Shown here: piece by piece, positions 56,901 to 64,000 of the stretch
How the letters are laid out: every line of letters starts with the position of its first letter
Position numbering within the stretch: the stretch's first letter is position 1
The notes under the pieces: model-generated
What the model saw: only the letters and a program-made list of their open reading frames with translations
Told to the model about the DNA's origin: nothing
Database searches by the model: none
DNA from: Mesostigma viride
Taxonomy: Eukaryota; Streptophyta; Mesostigmatophyceae; Mesostigmatales; Mesostigmataceae
Length of the DNA: 64,000 nt
Reading direction: 5' to 3'
NCBI GenBank assembly: GCA_009746045.1
Contig: RPFO01001450.1
Span: 1-64,000, forward strand
Translations under genes and position numbers: made by a program

Positions 56901-59900
56901 CATGAATAGAGGTGCAAACTTGCGGGCTGTGCCTGGTTATGAGAGCCGTGTGGGAACGAAGAGGGATCCTGGGGGATGTCGTGTTGGATGGGGGGCACCA
57001 CGGCCAGGAGGCCCATGGCCGCGAGGCCCATGGCCACGAGGCCCACGGGGCGGGAGCTCAAGCCCCATAGTGTTACAGGACATGCGCGGTGTTGTGTTTT
57101 TTTGGGGGGGGAAGTGGTCAACTGCTTGATTCTACTATAGGCACGCCAGTCGTAGATGCTTCTTACGTAGACATTGAGTGCATGCACAATGCATTCGTGG
57201 TATCTCGGTTGCGTCCATGTGAGTGTGCGTGTCACATTTCCCTTCATACCAAGCCCAGCCCTTTTGTTGCCGCTATATTGGATGTGGCATTGACTCCCCG
57301 GTTCACACCCTCCCCCTCCCCCCTCCTTGTCCCCCCTTCCTCCTCCCCCCTATTTATCCCCCCCCCGTTACTGCTGGCGCCCACAGATCCAGACGCCGGA
57401 CGGCCAGGCGCGCACGTTCCGCTTTGGCACAGCCTCCTCCTCGGTGCCCGCGCTCGAGTCGGAGCGCATCACGCTCGCCGCGTCGGCCAGCGACGCCGCA
57501 AAAGGGGCGCAGTTTGGCCGCGCGGCGCGCCTGCCAGGGACGTCCCCCAGCGAGCCCCTGGTGGCCACCAACCACAGCAGCGGCGCGGTCACGCGTCTCA
57601 TGCCCCCGCCGCCCACGCCCGGTTCCTCGGGCGGCTTCCCCTCGGCCGTGCTCCAGCGCGCAGTGGTGATCGTCCCGCTAGCAGCCGCCGTGCTGGGCAC
57701 TGACGCGCTCAACGCGTTCATCGACCCGACCATCCCGCGCGCGGTGGCCGCGGGGACGCTGGTGCTGGTGGCCGCAGGGGTGGTCGGCAACACGGTGGTG
57801 CTGCCGCAGATGAACAAGGTGAGGGGGGTCGGCAACACGGTGGTGCTGCCGCAGATGAACAAGGTGAGGGGGGGAGAGGCACGAGGTGAGGGGTGGGGGA
57901 TGTGAGGGGGGCAACGAGGGGGGGGGGGGGACAAGGGGAGGGGGGGAGCGTTGGGGGGGGGGGGGGGGACGAGGGAAGGGGGTGAACACTTGAGCAGTTA
58001 TGCATATGAGTTCCATGTCCGCGGTTTTATGACCTTAATGGCGTCCCGTGCATGCTCCTCACCCCGCTCCTCTATATTTTTATGTGGCTATTGCGTGTGC
58101 GCGCCTGCCGCCTGCAGCTGCTGCCCGGCACGGTGGGCCGCTACGTGATCCGCCAAGCGCTGCTGGAGAAACACGACCAACTGGAGGCGCGGCTCAAGGA
58201 CCTCACCGACGCGATAGCGGAGGAGGTAGGACTCCCTCGCGGCCATCTTCGCGGGCGTACGAGTGGGGGGGGGGGGGGCGACAGGGGGTGGCGCAAGGGC
58301 CTGACATACGCGGTATGCGAGGAGGTAACTGGGGGGTTGGCTGCGCTCGGATTCATGGCAAGCTTTCCCTGGCTAAGCCTTACTATATGGCTACAGGGGA
58401 ATGGGTTAAAGACCTCACCAAAATGATATTCCCTTCTAGTTCCCTCTCAAATTGAATGGGGGATTTGAGGCTCCCCGTTGCGCCCTGCCTGTCCTCATCC
58501 CCACCACCATCTGTTTCGCTGTTGCCGTGCTCCCATCCCAACGTGCGCGCGTGGGCTGGCATTACTGCGGTGCGCAGATTCGCATGGTCGCACGCCTTTT
58601 CCAGTTGCAGACCAAGATGGAAGCAGTCGGGCAGCAGGGGGTGTACAGGTGAGCAGCACAGGAACATGCCCCACTCATTGTGGGTACAGCGGGAAAGGGT
58701 GTCGTGCCAGCCTGGCCTGCCTTATCCTTGCTCCTGATATGAACAGCACTGCGCATTGACAGGGGGTGGCTGCCCTGATAGTGTGGCCAAGGCACCCCAG
58801 GGATGGCATACCTGCGCTGTCCTCCTTTATGTTTCTATCACATTTGTGTTGTTATTCTGTTTCTGTGCTCCTTATCTTGCCGCTTAGCTTCTTATGTTAT
58901 TCTGTTTCTGTGCTCCGTATCTTGCCGCTTAGCTTCTTATGTTATAGCTTCTTATGTTATTCTGTTTCTGTGCTCCGTATCTTGCCGCTTAGCTTCTTAT
59001 GTTATTCTGTTTCTGTGCTCCGTATCTTGCCGCTTAGCTTCTTATGTTATTCTGTTTCTGTGCTCCTTATCTGCCGCTTAGCTTCTTATGTTATTCTGTT
59101 TCTGTGCTCCGTATCTTGCCGCTTAGCTTCTTATGTTATAGCTTCTTATGTTATTCTGTTTCTGTGCTCCGTATCTTGCCGCTTAGCTTCTCATGTTATT
59201 CTGTTTCTGTGCTCCGTATCTTGCCGCTTAGCTTCTTATGTTATTCTGTTTCTGTGCTCCGTATCTTGCCGCTTAGCTTCTTATGTTATTCTGTTTCTGT
59301 GCTCCGTATCTTGCCGCTTAGCTTCTTATGTTATTCTGTTTCTGTGCTCCCTATCTTGCCGCTTAGCTTCTTATGTTATTCTGTTTCTGAGCTCCGTATC
59401 TTGCCGCTTAGCTTCTTATGTTATTCTGTTTCTGTGCTCCGTATCTTGCCGCTTAGCTTCTTATGTTATTCTGTTTCTGTGCTCCGTATCTTGCCGCTTA
59501 GCTTCTTATGTTATTCTGTTTCTGTGCTCCTTATCATGCCGCTTAGCTTGCCGCTGTAATCCACTCTAGCCTGCCAGCTATACTATACTAGACTAGCAAT
59601 ATTTTTTACGCTGGCAATATTATACGGGCTCACCGCGGCCGGTTGCTCACCCACCCATAAGGAAACACCATCGGTGTCTGTATTGTATTGTAACGTCCCG
59701 TAGTATCGTTGCCACCAGCACGGGAGGATATGGCCACGCCAGGGCGCTGATGCCGCATGCCCGTGTACGTGTATGCGAAGCCAACCGCGTTCCCGCGCGC
59801 GTTTGGGCGACCCTTTTGCGTGGTTTCACACGGGCTTATTATACATGGGCATGTGTCTAGATGCGTATGTTCATATCCTTGCATGTTCTGCATGTCCTTT

Positions 59901-62461
59901 CCTAACATGGTATGTTCATTATGTGCGTACTTGGGCGTGTACATGCAACATCCCCCCTCACTGTCCCACCCCCCACTCTGGCCCCCCATGCCCCCCCCCC
60001 GCAGCGCGCGCATCGAGCGCGTCAAGGCGGCGCGGGCGGGCCTGGAGCAGCGCATGGTGGCCAAGCTGGACCTGGTCGATAAGTACGCGACGGTGAGTAT
60101 GCAATCCAGGTCAGGCGGTGACGACCACCCACGCTGCCTCCGTTAATCCCTGCCACTGCGCCGTTGCGCCGTCGTGCCGTTGCACCATTGCGTCTGCAGC
60201 AGAAGAGAGGAGCGATGGGTGGGGACAGGGTCGGCAAGGCGCGCCATGGCGTTGGGTCCTCGATGCGTCGTCGTTCGCATTCCTTCAAAGCACCTGCCCG
60301 CTATGTACAGTGTGTACAATACACACTTTTGGCTTCCCGGCAGACATGCCCGTACATGTTTTCTGTTGCTTGACAGACACGCCAATGTACCCCTTGTTGT
60401 GCGACCGAACACGTGCCCCTTTCGCCAGTCCCCAGACGGTAACCCAACGTTAGTGTCGGGGCTTCCAGCATTCAGTCGGCTAATGTCCCTGTGTCCCTGT
60501 GGATGGGCCGTGGCGGATGCATTCTGTGTGGATAAGTCATGCGTGCTTTTGCCCGGATCACCAACCAGATATGATTTGTGGCCGCCCCCACATCAATATC
60601 ACCTGCCCCCATGATGTGCCGCCCCCACATCAATATCGCCTGCCCCCATGATGTGCCGCCCCCACATCAATATCGCCTGCCCCCATGATGTGCCGCCCCC
60701 ACATCAATATCGCCTGCCCCCATGATGTGCCGCCCCCACATCAATATCGCCTGCCCCCATGATGTGCCGCCCCCACATCAATATCGCCTGCCCCCATGAT
60801 GTGCCGCCCCCACATCAATATCGCCTGCCCCCATGATGTGCCGCCCCCACATCAATATCGCCTGCCCCCATGATGTGCCGCCCCCACATCAATATCGCCT
60901 GCCCCCATGATGTGCCGCCCCCACATCAATATCGCCTGCCCCCATGATGTGCCGCCCCCACATCAATATCGCCTGCCCCCATGATGTGCCGCCCCCACAT
61001 CAATATCGCCTGCCCCCATGATGTGCCGCCCCCACATCAATATCGCCTGCCCCCATGATGTGCCGCCCCCACATCAATATCGCCTGCCCCCATGATGTGC
61101 CGCCCCCACATCAATATCGCCTGCCCCCATGATGTGCCGCCCCCACATCAATATCGCCTGCCCCCATGATGTGCCGCCCCCACATCAATATCGCCTGCCC
61201 CCATGATGTGCCGCCCCCACATCAATATCGCCTGCCCCCATGATGTGCCGCCCCCACATCAATATCGCCTGCCCCCATGATGTGCCGCCCCAACATCAAT
61301 ATCGCCTGCCCCCATGATGTGCCGCCCCCACATCAATATCGCCTGCCCCCATGATGTGCCGCCCCCACATCAATATCGCCTGCCCCCATGATGTGTGGCC
61401 GCCAGGGTTATCATTCAAGCTAACTCTTGCATCCCTGTGGAGGGTACGTGGGGGGGTGTTCCTGTCTGTGGGGATCGGTTCTTGTATTGCACGTGCCCAG
61501 ACCACAAGCATGTTCGGAATGGTGACTGCCAGTTTTATTCAACTTTTATTGATCATTCTTGATTCTAGTGCATCCCTGGATGGATCTCCTTTTCCATGTG
61601 TATCGGGTGTCGAGTACGGGAACTGGCATCATGGGGAGAGAGCAGGTACCTCCTGGAATGAGTATGTCAATTAAGTACTGCTAAATAAATAAAGAATGAT
61701 TGAATTTGATCCCTGCCATGGACGGGCCATTGTCCTGGATCATGCGTCACGGCCAGACCGCGAACATGATCCAGATGGTGGCTGCCAGATGGTGCAGCTC
61801 CCTGCTTTAACTTACTCAAGTCGCTAGGGACAAAAGACGACTCTCTTGCGAGCGCCAGGTTGCGAAAATGATCGAGGTGTTGAATGTTGCAACTCTTGCC
61901 GGCGTGAACGGGTCGTTCCCTCTCCCGCACCTGCCCAGATCGCGAACATGATCGAGATCGAGGTGGAGATGGACAGCGACCTGGCGACCGCCGAGCTCAA
62001 GGGTGCCGCAGTAGGTGGCGTGGTGGACGCATGGGCGCATGTGTGGCTGTTGACTAGGGCGCCGCAGTAGGTGATGCACTTCATTTGTTGTGTAAGGCGG
62101 TCAGTGCAGCAGAAGTGTGATGCAAATTACCCGCAGGAGACACACACACCATTAAGGCTGCTGCAAATAAGGACTCCAGCGAGAAGGTTTGCAAGTAGGA
62201 CTTGTTGCCTTGGAGTGATACTATCGTGGTTGGATCAAGTGCGCCTGGTTGGATCCCTCCCTAACTGACCAAGTCCGGCTCTCTTTGGCCTCGACCTTTG
62301 TTTTGTTTTGCACATTTTCCCCTCCGCTATTCATTGAGCAGGAGGGCATCTCTGAAGAGATCCAAAAGGTGATGGAGGTGGAGTCCCTTCAGAAAGAATG
62401 GATGGCCCAATCGGAAGCCATCGACGAGGTTGAACGGCTGCTACGGTCCGAGAATGTCTGA
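44928..62461 (+). CDS. Probable plastid protein: PPR-like, zinc-ribbon-like, two membrane segments, coiled coils
   Basis: Twelve exons (44928-45251, 46702-47746, 51479-51666, 52001-52084, 55660-55739, 56621-56699, 57387-57818, 58118-58225, 58578-58648, 60005-60092, 61939-62010, 62342-62461) join in phase into 896 aa. Residues 1-75 are Ser/Ala/Arg-rich like a plastid transit peptide. Residues 110-370 are low-complexity Ala/Gly/Ser. PPR-like helices follow (ALVLMRGVLAAGNVDLALSI, ALVQGLAANCRVSDAIAVVN). Cysteines CPNPAC and CSCC, split over exons 4 and 5, may bind zinc. Exon 7 has two hydrophobic segments (VVIVPLAAAVLG, LVLVAAGVVGNTVVL). The last exons are helical, with NMIEIEVEMDSDLA. I recognise this arrangement from an uncharacterised land-plant/algal plastid family, by memory only. 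Function unknown. Splice joins are inferred from phase and borders. Confidence 0.7.
45940..46112. repeat. Imperfect three-copy tandem repeat, intron 1 of the plastid-protein gene
   Basis: Three units of about 67 bp share ACATGTGCTTATCTGGGT, GGTGTTGCATGTAA and CGTCCTTCCT. Copies are diverged by several substitutions each. Confidence 0.8.
48218..51392. repeat. 30-bp minisatellite, about 106 copies, intron 2 of the plastid-protein gene
   Basis: Unit CTTGTTGCAATCTGTGATGT + GTCTCATTCA with recurrent G/A, T/C and GATG/GGTG variants. The order of variants repeats over long stretches (for example 49381-49750 resembles 49861-50240), indicating higher-order duplication of about 480 bp (16 units). It produces spurious frames of more than 1000 codons in three frames. 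It stops 86 bp before the exon 3 acceptor. Confidence 0.97.
52194..52840. repeat. Heptamer array (CCCTAGA)n, intron 4 of the plastid-protein gene
   Basis: About 92 copies of CCCTAGA, with scattered CCCTTGA variants that cluster at 52540-52690. One base away from the CCCTAAA telomere heptamer. Begins about 110 bp after the exon 4 donor. Confidence 0.97.
52843..53425. repeat. Heptamer array (CCTTGGA)n, same intron
   Basis: A transition zone (52843-52930: CCTAGGA, CCTACGA) leads into about 70 copies of CCTTGGA, interrupted once by CCTAGGA at about 53037. Same 7-bp period as the adjacent arrays. Confidence 0.97.
53445..55328. repeat. Heptamer array (CCCTCGC)n, same intron
   Basis: About 1.9 kb mostly of CCCTCGC heptamers, mixed with CCCTCG hexamers and C-rich interruptions. 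Blocks repeat at larger scale: 54140-54480 resembles 54845-55140 with the same sequence of interruptions. Very strong C/G strand asymmetry. Confidence 0.95.
55985..56478. repeat. 38-bp minisatellite, about 13 copies, intron 5 of the plastid-protein gene
   Basis: Unit GTGCAGGTTTTGAGCATAGA + GAAAATAGGCCGGAGAAG with variants (CATAGA/CACAGA, AAAATA/GAACATA, GCCGG/GCTGG). Ends about 140 bp before exon 6. Confidence 0.95.
57781..57872 (+). repeat. Tandem 45-bp duplication of an exon end and its splice donor
   Basis: GGTCGGCAACACGGTGGTGC + TGCCGCAGATGAACAAGGTG occurs twice, 45 bp apart, covering the last codons of exon 7 and its donor. Both donors (GT at 57819 and at 57864) are intact and in the same frame, so use of the distal one would add 15 residues repeating the second hydrophobic segment's end without a stop. 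Confidence 0.85.
58848..59560. repeat. 45-bp minisatellite, about 15 copies, intron 9 of the plastid-protein gene
   Basis: Unit TTCTGTTTCTGTGCTCCGTA + TCTTGCCGCTTAGCTTCTTATGTTA; two copies carry an extra TAGCTTCTTATGTTA insertion, at about 58944 and 59139. A pyrimidine-rich strand in sense orientation. Confidence 0.95.
60585..61396. repeat. 37-bp minisatellite, about 22 copies, intron 10 of the plastid-protein gene
   Basis: Unit CCCCCACATCAATATCGCCT + GCCCCCATGATGTGCCG, almost invariant; single variants at about 60600 (ACCTG) and 61290 (CCCCAACATC). The high homogeneity implies recent expansion. A dense arrangement of CATGATG/CATC inverted pieces is present in each unit. Confidence 0.97.
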
Positions 62462-62655
62462 GCAGGGAGCTGTGCAGTGAGAATGCTGAAGGAGCAGGGA
62501 GCTGTGCACGGAGAATGTCTGAGCAGGGAGCTGTGCACTGAGAATGCTGAAGGAGCAGGGAGCTGTGCACGGAGAATGCTGAAGGAGCAGGGAGCTGTGC
62601 ACGGAGAATGTCTGAGCAGGGAGCTGTGCACGGAGAATGTCTGAGGAGCAGGGAG
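62455..62655 (+). repeat. Tandem repeat that includes the stop codon, 3' UTR of the plastid-protein gene
   Basis: GAGAATGTCTGAGCAGGGAGCTGTGCA and its variant GAGAATGCTGAAGGAGCAGG alternate about six times. The first copy's GAGAATGTCTGA is the last two codons plus the stop (E N V stop) of the gene, so the array starts in coding sequence. Confidence 0.85.
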
Positions 62656-63274
62656 CCGTGCATGCCGTGCACATGCACCTGCTAGCACGTGCCTCTGATG
62701 TAGCTGAGGCCATGCAACTAATGCACAGTGTGCAGCAGCTTTGCTGTTTCTCATGACAGACGCCGTTGTGGTTTGCAGCATGCTGCAGCACTAACCTCTG
62801 ACCCACGTCCCATTTGATGGGAGAAGAGGGGACGAGAGCAAGAAACACCTTACCCCACCCGTTTTGCTTGGTTTGTCGTGTGCTTGACCGCGGGGCCCGC
62901 TTGGAACGCGCCACTTGGTGCAACGGTGGCAAGGTGCGCGCGCCAGGTACCCTGTGGTGTTAAATTTCAAATAAGCCCTGTGCCAAATAAGACCGCTAGT
63001 TATGGCTTTGACATTTTGAACTCCTAGTGGGTAAATTCAGTGAGACAACTAATGTGTGAAATTAAGCGATGTTTGTTGCATTTGTAACTGTGCACGAAGA
63101 GCTGCTGCACTTTTCCCGATGTGGCGGGTGTAAGTATAACCAGACAATGCATGATATGCTTAGGAGCAACATAGAGCACTAGGCAGCATCGAATTTGTTT
63201 AACATACTAGAAGTAAATGGAAACGGTGCAGGCCGGATTATAGGCATGGCAGGTCTAGTGCACTTAGTATTGAA
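62656..63274. other. Intergenic region, no gene seen
   Basis: No convincing coding potential on either strand and no repeat that I recognise. Composition becomes more AT-rich toward the duplicated element at 63275. Confidence 0.5.
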
Positions 63275-64000
63275 CTAAAGAAGGTTACAGCCGTGTTCAG
63301 CCCGTTTCACGTTTCGAGACTGAACAAGTCTCGAGTGGACACGTGTGTAGTACTCCTACACACACAGATCTCGAATGATATATCTAGTACAACTCCGACT
63401 GGCTTGCATCACTCCCCGGATAGGAGAACTTCTGCGGTTGGACTGTAGGTGTCAGCTGGCGATGCCTTAGGATCAGGAGACGTCCGTCCTATAGTCAGCA
63501 AAAGTGAGTGCGAGAGGTCCCCAGTTCGATTCCGGCCTGGATTCATTTGCAGATCGCGTTTTCCGCGGACCGGCACTGAGCGCAAATGGTTTTCACTATT
63601 TGCGGCTTGCCAAATCAGAATATACGCTTGGCTGATCTCGATAGTACCGGCTACGCCCCCTTCTAAAGAAGGTTACAGCCGTGTTCAGCCCGTTTCACGT
63701 TTCGAGACTGAACAAGTCTCGAGTGGACACGTGTGTAGTACTCCTACACACACAGATCTCGAATGATATATCTAGTACAAATCCGACTGGCTTGCATCAC
63801 TCCCCGGATAGGAGAACTTTTGCGGTTGGACTGCAGGTGTCAGCTGGCGATGCCTTAGGATCAGGAGACGTCCGTCCTATAGTCAGCAAAAGTGGGTGCG
63901 AGAGGTCCCCAGTTCGATTCCGGCCTGGATTCATTTGCAGATCGCGTTTTCCGCGGACCGGCACTGAGCGCAAATGGTTTTCACTATTTGCGGCTTGCCA
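63275..64000 (+). repeat. 388-bp direct tandem duplication of a hairpin-rich, Pol III B-box-containing repeat
   Basis: Copies start at 63275 and 63663 (CTAAAGAAGGTTACAGCC) and differ at about 4 positions over the 338 bp visible; the second is cut by the window end. Each contains three short inverted repeats, GAGACT/AGTCTC, GTGTGTAG/CTACACAC and CGCAAAT/ATTTGCG. Each also has a B-box-like AGTTCGATTCC, with a D-arm-like TATAGTCAGC upstream, suggesting tRNA-derived SINE ancestry. A diverged copy occurs at 37300-37510. Confidence 0.75.

Noticed and set aside
63440-63545. A functional tRNA gene
   Set aside because: A B-box-like string is present, but the acceptor and T stems do not pair well, so a SINE-like relic is the better reading.

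Overview
The window comes from a GC-rich eukaryotic nuclear genome, most likely a green alga. Genes have many phase-regular GT-AG introns, short CCCTAAA-type telomere-like tracts occur, and the four host genes have a plant/algal flavour. Species is not identifiable from the sequence. The left quarter (about 1-16.8 kb) is an endogenous polinton-like virus (PLV).

Virus, 1-16.8 kb. A divergent pair of gene blocks meets near 6.79 kb. Leftward genes are a coiled-coil protein, an FtsK/HerA-type packaging ATPase, an AT-hook protein, a tyrosine recombinase and an archaeo-eukaryotic primase fragment. Beyond these, 1-2449 is a shredded coding region I cannot name. Rightward genes are mainly structural: a 510-aa unknown, small unknowns, a C2H2 zinc-finger protein, a penton-like minor capsid protein, a small amphipathic protein, a double-jelly-roll-type major capsid protein (by context and C-terminal pattern), and a fibre-like protein with bacterial Ig-like repeats plus a LamG-like end. 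Many viral genes carry frameshifts, and nearly all can be explained by one missing base. About 8.1 kb of host exons in the same window carry none, so the virus looks like a decaying provirus.

Boundary, 16.8-19.8 kb: a four-copy hairpin repeat, a short telomere-like tract, the 3' end of a non-LTR retrotransposon, and copies of a dispersed short repeat.

Host genes form two head-to-head pairs. A minus-strand dual-specificity phosphatase (19793-23053, 6 exons, 276 aa) faces a plus-strand U-box / protein kinase / 7-blade WD40 fusion (24172-38152, 11 exons, 1289 aa). After a broken LINE at 38.4-39.4 kb, a minus-strand Mesd-family ER chaperone (41006-44034, 3 exons, 243 aa, C-terminal HEEL) faces a 12-exon plus-strand gene (44928-62461, 896 aa) for a probable plastid protein with PPR-like, zinc-ribbon-like, transmembrane and coiled-coil parts.

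Almost every large host intron holds its own private tandem array: 8, 20, 30 and 28 bp units in the kinase gene, and 30, 7, 38, 45 and 37 bp units in the plastid-protein gene. These arrays create very long spurious open frames. The window ends in a 388-bp direct duplication of a hairpin-rich, Pol III B-box-containing repeat.
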